From a virus, in IMG/VR virus record IMGVR_UViG_3300047320_000357, positions 1-41,618 of that record: a DNA stretch of 41,618 nucleotides; one strand, written 5' to 3'. Positions 24,558-31,981 of this stretch are shown in pieces (position 1 is the stretch's first letter; the number at the start of each line of letters is the position of its first letter). The position numbers and the translations under genes are program-made. The notes beneath the pieces were generated by a model. The model did no database searches, was not told where the DNA came from, and saw only the letters and a program-made list of their open reading frames with translations.

Positions 24558-24763
24558 GCCGTCACCGCTGACTTGACCGAGCTAATCAGCGTGGTCCGCC
24601 AGGACGGGAACGCCTTGTCGAGCAATAACAACAGGGTGTACAGCAGTGTCATCCAGCCAATCAGGTGGCTAATTTCAAAGCCGAAAAGCGTGGTGCTGCT
24701 GAAATACGCCACCGGCGGTGCGGCTTTCGCGACCGTCACCGCAAGGCCAGATTCTGTGTTCAC
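24545..24763 (-). CDS. holin
   Basis: A 72-aa membrane protein with a strong hydrophobic segment LIGWMTLLYTLLLLLDKAF, a possible weaker helix before it, and a basic C-terminus (WRTTLISSVKSAVTAWRK). Size, topology and position immediately upstream of a SAR endolysin fit phage holins of the HP1/P2-related small kind. With a SAR endolysin it would act as a pinholin that depolarises the membrane. It overlaps the endolysin start by 13 nt. Confidence 0.85.
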   Translation of the reverse strand: MNTESGLAVTVAKAAPPVAYFSSTTLFGFEISHLIGWMTLLYTLLLLLDKAFPSWRTTLISSVKSAVTAWRK

Positions 24764-24777
24764 TTTTCTGTCCCCAT

Positions 24778-24806
24778 AAAAAAACCCCTGCCATTGCGGG
24801 CCGGGG
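24778..24806 (-). terminator. terminator 1 before the lysis genes (tR'-like)
   Basis: On the minus strand CCCC-x-GCC pairs with GGC-x-GGGG (one mismatch) and runs into seven T residues. It stands just upstream of the holin start. Confidence 0.75.
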
Positions 24807-24887
24807 CTTGAAAGGTTGTTACCCCCCGCTTCGGGAGAGTGGAAAAAAGCCCGCAGTATGAGCAGACAAATGTTGCATTCCTAAACG

Positions 24888-24909
24888 AAAAAGCCCCGCA
24901 TGGCGGGGC
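24888..24909 (-). terminator. terminator 2 before the lysis genes (tR'-like)
   Basis: A perfect 7-bp stem GCCCCGC/GCGGGGC with a 3-base loop is followed on the minus strand by five T residues. With terminator 1 it would block late transcription until antitermination by Q. Confidence 0.8.
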
Positions 24910-25127
24910 GTTCAAACGGGCACAAAAAATCGGCTAAATTGGTGGGCTTTTGAAAGGAGTCGCGCTGCGTTCACAGCAACTCACGCTGCTATAAAAACAA
25001 ATCTATTCCGCGCGGAAAAGGTTTTTCGTCAAATCAAGAGCGGCTACGGCTCAATCTGTTGGCTACACGCGTTTCTGAATTATCCGGCGAACAAATGCTC
25101 TGTCTCAGAGCACCCATTCGATATTTA
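24910..25127 (-). promoter_or_regulatory. probable late promoter and leader region
   Basis: About 220 bp without a gene lies between the HNH gene and the tandem terminators, the place where a pR'-type late promoter and Q-binding site should be. A TTGACG-like box is present on the minus strand near 25027-25032, but I could not fix a convincing -10 partner. The region is AT-richer than the late genes. Confidence 0.35.
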
Positions 25128-26426
25128 TTATGCGCTTTCACTTTTATTCATTCGGATTACTTCATTAACTGTGACCTCAACGGCACTATCGACGCTTTCA
25201 AACCGCCACCCAGAAAGCTTCTGGTAATGCTTAAAACGGCTCCAGAAGCCCTCATACTCGGACACCTCTTCGAATTTAAGCTTGTCTTTTTCAGAGTACG
25301 GCACCACATAGACATAAATAAAACTGCCGATCCTAAACTCAGAAACCAGGTGCGGCAAACTATAATCATCACTCTTCCTAATATAGTTTGTTATTTCTGG
25401 CGGCATTGCAAAACCAGCATGAAACACATTCATTGCTATTTTCGGCAAATGCTGCCCCGGACTCTCTCCGTACCTTAACCACCGCAAAGTAGCATTAAAC
25501 CAAACAATATCTTGCTCGCCAATTGTGGACAAACTTATCTTACAAAGAGCCTTGTAGAGTTTCAGAGGAGTAAACTTTTTGGACGACTCAAACTCAACCA
25601 CCAAGCCTTTATCTGGCGTGAAGTTAATTTTTTCCGCCACAACAACCGGTATACCACCCTGATTAATAATCTTCCCATTCTTATAGCTTATCGTCGGAAT
25701 TCCGCCCTTACCTTTCACACCCAGAAATGCCCTATAAACATCCAAGTACTCAATTAAGTTAGGCTCTATATCATTGCCAAAAAACTCATTACACCCATCA
25801 CATTCATTCGCAAGAAGTATATTTTTGTTGCCAAGCGCTTCCGGTATCGCATGTGCAACGTTGCTGAAGGTGGCGCCGTCCTCCTGACGCTCCCCGCAGA
25901 ATCTACACTTGCGATCCTCCTTCTTCGCATTAGCTATAATCGTTCTCCTATTATTTCTAGGCTGTGAGATATTGTAATTCTTCAACAGGTCGCCAAAAAG
26001 CTCTTCAGAGCCATCCGTCTCCTCTTGGAAATTTTCACCATCAATAAATTCACGACCCTTCTCATTCAGAGCTTCAAGATAAGTCTCCAGCTTAAGTTTC
26101 AAAGCTGTATCCGATGGAATTTCGCCCAAAACAAGAAAGTATTGATTTTCAGGAAGACCCGATATCTTTTTACCCAATCTCTTCAGCATTGGAAATGCTG
26201 GGAAATTCTCACCCACAAACTCTGTAATTTTTTGTTTTAACTCTTTCGTCGCTTTCTGTTCAGCCTTAATTCTCACGCCTCCGGCTTCCACTTCTCCAAA
26301 GCACATCAGTAGACTACTGAATATAGTTTCACATTCAACAGTTACAGGACTTAAGACCAAAGCAAACCCATCATCCAAAGTCATAAAACTAATTTGCAAA
26401 CTCTGCATACATGAAATCCTTTCCAT
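25128..26426 (-). CDS. HNH endonuclease-domain protein, 432 aa (moron)
   Basis: A central HNH_5-type zinc-finger nuclease motif is clear: C174-x2-C177 (CRFCGE), His192 in AHAIPEALGN, Asn200, and C209-x2-C212-Asn213 (ECDGCNEFFG). The regions before (1-165) and after (about 230-432) are large and not recognised. The gene is markedly AT-rich and out of step with its neighbours in codon use, so it was probably acquired recently. It lies between antiterminator Q and the late terminators, a site unrelated to the phage life cycle. A role in defence against other phages is inferred from domain, composition and place. Confidence 0.8.
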   Translation of the reverse strand: MERISCMQSLQISFMTLDDGFALVLSPVTVECETIFSSLLMCFGEVEAGGVRIKAEQKATKELKQKITEFVGENFPAFPMLKRLGKKISGLPENQYFLVLGEIPSDTALKLKLETYLEALNEKGREFIDGENFQEETDGSEELFGDLLKNYNISQPRNNRRTIIANAKKEDRKCRFCGERQEDGATFSNVAHAIPEALGNKNILLANECDGCNEFFGNDIEPNLIEYLDVYRAFLGVKGKGGIPTISYKNGKIINQGGIPVVVAEKINFTPDKGLVVEFESSKKFTPLKLYKALCKISLSTIGEQDIVWFNATLRWLRYGESPGQHLPKIAMNVFHAGFAMPPEITNYIRKSDDYSLPHLVSEFRIGSFIYVYVVPYSEKDKLKFEEVSEYEGFWSRFKHYQKLSGWRFESVDSAVEVTVNEVIRMNKSESA

Positions 26427-26590
26427 TGAATTTTAGTGCATAAATGAACGCACATCTCAGATACCGCATAACATACAACACAGGCATGCCTGGACTTATT
26501 GAGGTTATGAAGCAGCTCAGGTTTCCGGCATACGTTCATACGCCCTCTCAGCTGCAACTTTTGGTACTAGATTGCATTAAATGACACAAG

Positions 26591-26980
26591 TCAAGCTGCG
26601 TTCCTCATATAAATTACAGCGCAATCTATCCAGGCCGCACCTGCCCTAGCCAGCTCCCTCGCTTTGCCTTCGCTGATACCGTAATGCTTGCCAACTCGCA
26701 CCATGGGCCATTTAGCACCATAGTACAGCCAGATAATGTCGCCCATCTGCTGATCGCGGTGCGTGAGCCTCGCCACGGCATTATCGATGGCAATCGCCCA
26801 GTCGTCCGTGATGCAGTAGTTCTTACTCGCCGACGGCTGCGGCATCGCCTGGCACATCAGCGCAAATGTCGGCGAGGCGTAAACTGGTACGCCTGCCCCA
26901 TCCATTCGCCACCAGCCCCACTGCTCCAGCAGGTACTCGGTATCTCCCAAAGGTCGGCCCGCCGGCTTACGAATCATCAT
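26591..26980 (-). CDS. Q: antitermination protein Q-like
   Basis: A 129-aa protein of the phage 82-like antiterminator Q family. It has RPLGDTEYLLEQWGWWRMD near the start, the middle SKNYCITDDWAIAIDNAVARL and a C-terminal helix-turn-helix WPMVRVGKHYGISEGKARELARAG followed by WIDCAVIYM. AGGGGA precedes the chosen ATG. Q binds DNA at the late promoter and makes polymerase ignore terminators. It is the last gene of the early operon, and terminators that it could act on stand at 24778-24909. Confidence 0.88.
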   Translation of the reverse strand: MMIRKPAGRPLGDTEYLLEQWGWWRMDGAGVPVYASPTFALMCQAMPQPSASKNYCITDDWAIAIDNAVARLTHRDQQMGDIIWLYYGAKWPMVRVGKHYGISEGKARELARAGAAWIDCAVIYMRNAA

Positions 26981-26984
26981 GCTC

Positions 26985-27305
26985 TCAATCCCCTGTGTAA
27001 TTTGTGCCGCCCGCGCCCAGGCGGTTCGGCTTTTCATATAGGTGCGATGGCCCGACTACATTGGTCGGACCTTTCAGTGCTGCAATTTCGTGCTGCGCCT
27101 GCTGGAGCTTGAAGCTCAATTGGGTGACCAGTTCGTCCAAGGAAAGCACCAACCTACTGCCCGAAGCGACCCAACCTGAGGCATTGCAATCAGTGCATAC
27201 GAGCTCATAAAACACCCCCTGCACTACCGCTTTACCCCTGCAAACCGGACAAGGCTCCAAGTCAATTCGCTGTCTCTTAAAGCCTTGGGCCCGCCCTTTC
27301 TGCAT
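26985..27305 (-). CDS. small zinc-ribbon protein, 106 aa
   Basis: A zinc ribbon is formed by C19-x2-C22 (CPVC) and C37-x2-C40 (CTDC). It is followed by a helix LDELVTQLSFKLQQAQHEIAAL that may form a coiled coil. Similar small ribbon proteins (Lar-like) occur in the early regions of many phages; the function here is not known. The chosen ATG overlaps the recombinase end by 29 nt. The stop lies 4 nt before the Q start, so it is coupled with Q. Confidence 0.7.
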   Translation of the reverse strand: MQKGRAQGFKRQRIDLEPCPVCRGKAVVQGVFYELVCTDCNASGWVASGSRLVLSLDELVTQLSFKLQQAQHEIAALKGPTNVVGPSHLYEKPNRLGAGGTNYTGD

Positions 27306-28605
27306 GTTTCGAAACCTCGCCCTTAACAAATTGCGGAATCGACTCGCAGGCCGCGCCGTTCAAGGCGTCTACGATGTTTTGCGAATCTTCATATCTAACG
27401 CCTGTCTGCTCGTGAATCGCCTTGAAGCCACGCTCATCTAACCAGTTGTGCCACTTCACCAGAGCCAGCCGCCGCTGCTCCTTGGCCTGGGTATTGATGT
27501 ACGTCGAAGCGATCTTGCCGAGGGAGTGGTTCAGTAGCATCTCGCCGATGTGGCCGTCGACGCCGAGGTCAGTCCAGGCGGTACGCGCTACCTTGCGCAG
27601 GTCGTGACTGGTCCAGGCGCCCTGCCCCAATCGGGTGAACACGGCACTGGCCTGGTTATCGCTCAGCGGCTTCCCCCGGCGAGATGGGAACAGGAATGGA
27701 CCCTCGTACCCTTGAGCGGTTTGTCGTTCACGGTAGCGGCGCAGCAACGCGCACACCTGGTCAGTCAGTGGCACCCGCAGCTCGGTCTTGCTCTTCGTGT
27801 GTTCGGCCGGCAGGAACCACTCACGCTCAGCCAACGCAATGTCGGCCCAGCGAGCCTGCCGGGTTTCGCCGATGCGGGTACCGTGGCAAAGCATCATCAG
27901 GGCCAGCATGGCGTCAGCCGGCGCGCTCTCGAAACGCTCGGTCAACTGCTCCACCAGCTCCGGCAACTGCACATCGCGCAGGCGGGCGGGCTTCGGCAAG
28001 ATGCGAGCCGTCGTGAAGTTGATGAACTTGAGCTCGGCCATCGGGTTGACCGGGATCAGGTCCAGCTTGCGGGCCTGACGAAAGGCCACCGCGAGCAGGC
28101 GATACAGCTGCTGGACGTACGACAGCGACAACTCTTCCTGAGCCGGCCACATCAGCAGCTTGTCCAGCGTTTGGGCATTGACGTCGCGAATCAGCAGATC
28201 ACCCAGGCGCGGCTTGAGCTGGCAACTGATGGCCGACTTGCCGGCTGAACGGCGTTTGACAGACAGCGCGCGGGAACGAGCCATGCGGTCGGCGAACCAA
28301 TCCAGCAGCTCACCGACGGTTACCCACCCCGAAACACTGGCGGCACCATCGGCTGCCACGCGCATGCGCACTGCGGGCAAGGCCGCAACAACTTGCTTGG
28401 CGGAGAGGTCGGGAAAGGCGCCGATGCGGTGCCATTTGCGTTTGTTCAGCAGGTACCAAGACCCGCGCGCGCGATTCTTTGCATAACGGAAGTGCAACGC
28501 CGGGTGACTGGCATCACGCAGGTCGCGCACATGCTCCAGCATGGCATTGCGCTGAATCTCGGCGTCCGACAGCTTTACGGTCAGGGTCTTGATCAGTGTG
28601 TTCAA
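27277..28605 (-). CDS. internal tyrosine recombinase, 442 aa
   Basis: A complete tyrosine recombinase. The catalytic set is visible: Arg244 (GTRIGETRQARW), Lys near 271-273 (HTKSKTELRVPL), His334-x2-Arg337 (SHDLRKVARTAW), His360 (NHSLGKIAS) and Tyr369 (STYI). A SAM-like core-binding domain covers about 95-190. It sits in the middle of the replication operon, between dnaB and Q, far from att and beside no excisionase. It is unlike the terminal integrase in sequence. A role in dimer resolution or genome circularisation is possible; a captured integrase is another. Confidence 0.9.
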   Translation of the reverse strand: MNTLIKTLTVKLSDAEIQRNAMLEHVRDLRDASHPALHFRYAKNRARGSWYLLNKRKWHRIGAFPDLSAKQVVAALPAVRMRVAADGAASVSGWVTVGELLDWFADRMARSRALSVKRRSAGKSAISCQLKPRLGDLLIRDVNAQTLDKLLMWPAQEELSLSYVQQLYRLLAVAFRQARKLDLIPVNPMAELKFINFTTARILPKPARLRDVQLPELVEQLTERFESAPADAMLALMMLCHGTRIGETRQARWADIALAEREWFLPAEHTKSKTELRVPLTDQVCALLRRYRERQTAQGYEGPFLFPSRRGKPLSDNQASAVFTRLGQGAWTSHDLRKVARTAWTDLGVDGHIGEMLLNHSLGKIASTYINTQAKEQRRLALVKWHNWLDERGFKAIHEQTGVRYEDSQNIVDALNGAACESIPQFVKGEVSKHAERAGPRL

Positions 28606-28811
28606 TCGGTTCTCTCCGGTTGGACGAAGCGGTCCACCACTTCAAACGTTGAAGGCCACATCCAAGCGCCATACCGCTTGGCCATGGCCTCATCGGCAAA
28701 GAGCGCCAAGGCATGGTCTGGCAAATAGCTCAAATCCAATTTGGAAGAGCAGCAAAACACCGCGAAGCGGTAGTTGGACGGATCGGGGACAGCGAGTCGC
28801 CTTGTGCTCAT
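28602..28811 (-). CDS. small hypothetical protein, 69 aa
   Basis: A short frame beginning MSTRRLAVPDPSNYRFAVF. Its ATG overlaps the dnaB stop (TGATG) and its stop overlaps the recombinase start (ATGA), so it is translationally coupled on both sides and is very likely real. It contains aromatic residues and YLPDHALALFADEAMAKRYG. No family or function is recognised. Confidence 0.7.
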   Translation of the reverse strand: MSTRRLAVPDPSNYRFAVFCCSSKLDLSYLPDHALALFADEAMAKRYGAWMWPSTFEVVDRFVQPERTD

Positions 28812-30190
28812 CAAAACGAATCCTTTTTGCGGTAACGGTTGGCCAGGCTGGTTACTTTTTCCGGCTGCTCAACAGGCTCTGGCTTCCACCCGGCAGCAAG
28901 GTTTTCAAAACGGTTGTATTGGCCAAGGAAGGCAGTGCGAACGGTGCCCATCTCGATGTCCCGCCCCTTGCCGATGATGATTTCGGCAATGCCTTTGGCG
29001 TCGGTGTTTTCGTGATAGACCTCGTCGCGGTACACGAACAGGATCACGTCGGCGTCTTGCTCGATGGCGCCGGATTCCCTCAAGTCCGAGGGGATTGGCC
29101 GTTTGTTCGGGCGCTCTTCGCATTTGCGAGAGAGCTGGCTCAGCAGCACAACAGGGATGCCCAGCTCCTTGGCGAGCAGTTTGCAACCCCGACTGATGCT
29201 GCTGACCTCTTCGGTTCGATTACCGCCCTCGCCTTCCAGCAATTGCAGGTAATCAATCATCAGCAGGTCCAGGCCGTAACGCATCTTGTGGCGGCGGGCC
29301 AGTGAGCGGATGCGGCCAATCGACGAGCCGGCCCGGTCAGCGATGTACAGCGGAGCACGGCGAAGCACGCCGGCCGCAGCAGAGAGTTCCGCCCCATGGC
29401 TCTGGCACGCCGTTCCGTTCTTCACCAACGTGAGCGGAATACGTCCCTCGGACGCCACAGCCCGATCCAGCAATTGGCCTTTGTTCATCTCCAGGCTGAT
29501 GACGAGCGCCGACTTGCTTTGGCGCACAGCAGCCTCGACAACAAACCCCATGGCGAGCGTGGTCTTGCCCATGGCAGGACGGCCCGCAACGATGTACAGG
29601 TGATCCGGCTGCAGGCCGCCCAGCTTTTCGTCCAAGTCTTTCAGGCCGGTCGATAGGCCGATCAGCGTTTCACCGCGGGCATGGCGATCATGACGCTCCT
29701 GCCACACCTCCAGTTGGTCGGCCAGCACGTCACCCACTTTGACGATGTCGTCATCACCGGAGCCGCAGTCAATCGCCATGGCTGCAGCCTGGACAGCGGC
29801 GATTTTCGCCTGCACATCCTGATCGCTGTGCGCGATGTCCATGGCTTGGCTGCCCAGGTCAAACAGTGATCGCTCGATTGCCCTCTCTCGCACGATTCCC
29901 GCGTAGGTCTTGGCGCTAGCAACACTAGGAGTACCGTTTACGATTTCGGCACAGTAGGCAAAAGCAGGACTGCCATCCGGCAAGTCGCCAACGTGATCAC
30001 CCACCGTGAGGAAGTCGACTGACTTGCCGGCCGAGCGGACCGCCATGATCCCCCGATACACCTCGGCGTTTGCCGGGAAGTAGAACGATTCGGCAGACAG
30101 ATCGTCGCTCAGGGAGTCGATCAGTTCAGGGCGCTGCATCATCGCGCCCAGCAGGCCGTGTTCGGCCTCGATGCTGTAGGGATCACGCAT
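28811..30190 (-). CDS. dnaB: replicative DNA helicase, DnaB-like
   Basis: A 459-aa hexameric helicase. The N-terminal domain starts MRDPYSIEAEHGLLGAMMQRPELID, as in bacterial DnaB. The RecA-like core has Walker A GRPAMGKT (203-210), LLMIDYLQLL (Walker B) and the QLSRKCEERPNKRPIPSDLRESGAIEQDADVI block. It unwinds the phage origin. Encoding its own DnaB, it can bypass host loading, as in P22. The ATG overlaps the stop of the replication protein. Confidence 0.96.
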   Translation of the reverse strand: MRDPYSIEAEHGLLGAMMQRPELIDSLSDDLSAESFYFPANAEVYRGIMAVRSAGKSVDFLTVGDHVGDLPDGSPAFAYCAEIVNGTPSVASAKTYAGIVRERAIERSLFDLGSQAMDIAHSDQDVQAKIAAVQAAAMAIDCGSGDDDIVKVGDVLADQLEVWQERHDRHARGETLIGLSTGLKDLDEKLGGLQPDHLYIVAGRPAMGKTTLAMGFVVEAAVRQSKSALVISLEMNKGQLLDRAVASEGRIPLTLVKNGTACQSHGAELSAAAGVLRRAPLYIADRAGSSIGRIRSLARRHKMRYGLDLLMIDYLQLLEGEGGNRTEEVSSISRGCKLLAKELGIPVVLLSQLSRKCEERPNKRPIPSDLRESGAIEQDADVILFVYRDEVYHENTDAKGIAEIIIGKGRDIEMGTVRTAFLGQYNRFENLAAGWKPEPVEQPEKVTSLANRYRKKDSF

Positions 30191-30890
30191 TGTAATTGCC
30201 CTCCACAACCTTGACGAAGTTGCTCGGGGCGATCAGCCAGTCGAAATTGCAGCGGAAAGGGCTGCCGCCAGCAGCGGACACCTCCCCCATCAGGAACTTG
30301 CTCGAACGTACCAGTGCGAAGTACTCAGCCCAGAATTGGAGATCCTGGTGCACGTCGCTCTCGCTCCAGCGGGCACCGATCTTGGCGATCCGATCCTTGG
30401 TCAACATCACGACTCGAGGAAACTCTGGAATCGTCTTGTTGAACAAATCGACGATTGCCTGAGTTGGGCACTTCGGTTTCGAAATCTTGGGTGGCGGCTC
30501 ATCGTCGCCAAGAGGTGACGGTTCACTTGATGGTTCTATTTTGGTTCTGGGTGCGGCTGCTGCGGGGGTTTCTGTCGTGACCTGCGGGGGTGATGGTGCA
30601 TCTGCTGCGGGGTGCAACTCTTGCGGGGGTGCATATGCCGCTGGGGTCAGGGTGTACATCGTCGAGCGGCCCATCCGTTCACGGACCGACAGCAGGCCAA
30701 CCTGACCCAGCCACTTGATGGCCGTTTGAACGGTCCGTTCAGCAAGGCAGGTTCGTTCCGCGATACGGGCAACCGATGGCCAGCAGACACCCTCGTCGTT
30801 TGCGTTGTCCGCCAACGAGATCAGCACAGCCTTTTGCGGCCCACTCATGCCCTGGAGCGGCCAGCACATGCTCATGATTATGGTGCTCAC
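30183..30890 (-). CDS. replication initiation protein, O-like
   Basis: A 235-aa protein with a winged helix-turn-helix (CWPSVARIAERTCLAERTVQTAIKWLGQVGLL, about 36-67) near the N-terminus, a Pro/Ala-rich linker (about 85-130), and a C-terminal helical domain with KDRIAKIGARWSE and FRCNFDWLIAPSNFVKV. It fits initiators that recruit DnaB, equivalent to P22 gp18 or lambda O. The start is a GTG with GGAG 7 nt upstream that overlaps the stop of the preceding peptide. The linker DNA carries iterons, so the origin probably lies inside the gene. Confidence 0.85.
   Translation of the reverse strand: MSTIIMSMCWPLQGMSGPQKAVLISLADNANDEGVCWPSVARIAERTCLAERTVQTAIKWLGQVGLLSVRERMGRSTMYTLTPAAYAPPQELHPAADAPSPPQVTTETPAAAAPRTKIEPSSEPSPLGDDEPPPKISKPKCPTQAIVDLFNKTIPEFPRVVMLTKDRIAKIGARWSESDVHQDLQFWAEYFALVRSSKFLMGEVSAAGGSPFRCNFDWLIAPSNFVKVVEGNYNA
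30561..30630. repeat. iteron-like repeats, probable replication origin
   Basis: On the plus strand TGCGGGGGT occurs at 30561-30569, 30583-30591 and 30622-30630, with a one-base-shorter copy TGCGGGGT at 30606-30613. Start-to-start distances are 22, 23 and 16 bp, near helical periods for the first three. Lambda and P22 keep their origins as iterons inside the initiator gene. Confidence 0.65.
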
Positions 30891-31003
30891 AGCTGATCTC
30901 CAGTCTCAGATTCAACCGCGACGCTGCGCCGTGACACGTTTGACGAATTCTCGAAAAGTGTCACGACACGGCGGGTATTGCCGGGAGTAGCGATCGTGTT
31001 CAT
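30887..31003 (-). CDS. small peptide coupled to the replication gene, 38 aa
   Basis: A short frame begins MNTIATPGNTRRVVTLFENS. GAGGGG lies 5 nt upstream. The stop overlaps the GTG start of the replication protein (GTGA), indicating coupling. It is basic in the first half and acidic in the second. No family is recognised; the arrangement makes real translation likely. Confidence 0.6.
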   Translation of the reverse strand: MNTIATPGNTRRVVTLFENSSNVSRRSVAVESETGDQL

Positions 31004-31033
31004 AATGGCCCCTCAAGTGTTTGCTGTTGAAGA

Positions 31034-31058
31034 AGCCGGGTTGCAGCCCGGCTTTTTT
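31034..31058. terminator. terminator after the CII-like gene
   Basis: A 7-bp stem AGCCGGG/CCCGGCT with a 6-base loop (31034-31053). The T tract is on the plus strand, the minus strand has only TTCTTC. It may act in both directions, as a tR-like attenuator of the early operon. Confidence 0.6.
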
Positions 31059-31069
31059 GTGCCTGCGAT

Positions 31070-31492
31070 TCAGGCGACCTTTACTGATGCCTTCAGCTGC
31101 GCCAGCGCCTCTTCGGCATGAGCGATTTCTTTCAAAATCCGGGCGCGCTCTACCTGGTCAACACGGCCATCAGCCATCGCCAAGTGCGTCTCGACGGTGA
31201 CCTCAGCAAACTCCAGCGTGGCGCGCCCAAGCGCCTCGTGAATGCCGAGGGCCACTGGTTGTTCTTTTTTCAGGATCGAGTAACCGAACTCGCCAGCCAG
31301 AGCGGCCAACGGGCGCATGTCTTGCGTGTGCAGGAGCAGCGCATACAGGTGCTTCACGTTGAACCAGGCGCCGTCGTAGTTAGCATTGGCACGCTGAAGC
31401 AGGCTCACCGGCGGCATGTTCATCATCGTGGCCAGTTGCTTGGTGTTGGCTTCATCAACCACGGTGTCGCAGGCCTTCAGAAAATCGTGCAT
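31070..31492 (-). CDS. phage regulatory protein CII-like (CP76 family)
   Basis: A 140-aa protein with MHDFLKACDTVVDEANTKQLATMMNMPPVSLLQRANANYD, the signature start of the CP76/CII-like regulators seen in P2-like and lambdoid phages of Gram-negatives. GAGG lies 8 nt upstream of this ATG, which is preferred over earlier in-frame starts without a ribosome site. It follows the Cro-like gene in the lambda cII position and likely activates lysogeny. Confidence 0.82.
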   Translation of the reverse strand: MHDFLKACDTVVDEANTKQLATMMNMPPVSLLQRANANYDGAWFNVKHLYALLLHTQDMRPLAALAGEFGYSILKKEQPVALGIHEALGRATLEFAEVTVETHLAMADGRVDQVERARILKEIAHAEEALAQLKASVKVA

Positions 31493-31648
31493 CCGTAAAA
31501 CCTCATGCTTGTTTATGTGGCTGCGCGCCATCACGCATCGCAAAATGTTTCTCAAGGACCAGAGCGATTAGAAATCGCTTCAGGCCACCATTTCGGCCCA
31601 TGGATTTGAGCGGGCGACCGCTTCGCTCAGTTCACAGCGGGTTGTGGG

Positions 31649-31879
31649 TTAGGCGGCGGAAAGCTCAGGCCAGATCTGGCACCAGTCACTTGGGCGCAGC
31701 TCTTTTCTTGAAAGGGTCCCGCTTAACTCGCGCTCAAGCGAAACAGCAAGCGCGGCGGAAGCCTGCTTGTTGCCGTACGCAATCTGTTTTAGGTAGCCGC
31801 GACTGGTGCCGGTACGTTCGATAGCCTCATCCGAAGCAGTCTTTAGCCATTCCAGTAGTTGGGCATGTTTGGTTCGCAT
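31649..31879 (-). CDS. Cro-like repressor (YdaS-type HTH)
   Basis: A 76-aa protein with a helix-turn-helix: TASDEAIERTGTSRGYLKQIAYGNKQASAALAVSLERE. It begins MRTKHAQLLEWLK with AGGAGA 6 nt upstream. It is divergent from the CI gene, separated by three operator-like palindromes, so it is the first gene of the right early operon. It would turn off CI and tune early transcription. Confidence 0.85.
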   Translation of the reverse strand: MRTKHAQLLEWLKTASDEAIERTGTSRGYLKQIAYGNKQASAALAVSLERELSGTLSRKELRPSDWCQIWPELSAA

Positions 31880-31908
31880 CACGATTCTCCTCAGCGACAC
31901 GCCAATTC

Positions 31909-31961
31909 TTACCCACAGGTAATCACAAAGCAATACCCGCAGGCCATTTACCTATAAGTAA
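31909..31961. promoter_or_regulatory. CI/Cro operator region with three palindromic sites
   Basis: TTACC-CACA-GGTAA (31909-31922) is a perfect palindrome. ATACC-CGCA-GGCCA (31933-31946) and TTACC-TATA-AGTAA (31948-31961) are related. The divergent promoters for the Cro-like and CI genes must lie here; on the minus strand TTGCTT and AAGAAT lie 17 bp apart, and on the plus strand TATAAG at 31953-31958 could be a -10 box. Confidence 0.75.
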
Positions 31962-31981
31962 CGGAAAAGCATATTTGCGCC

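Noticed and set aside
24910-25127. Possible sigma70 late promoter with TTGACG
   Set aside because: No acceptable -10 box at 16-18 bp could be found, so only a broad region is reported.
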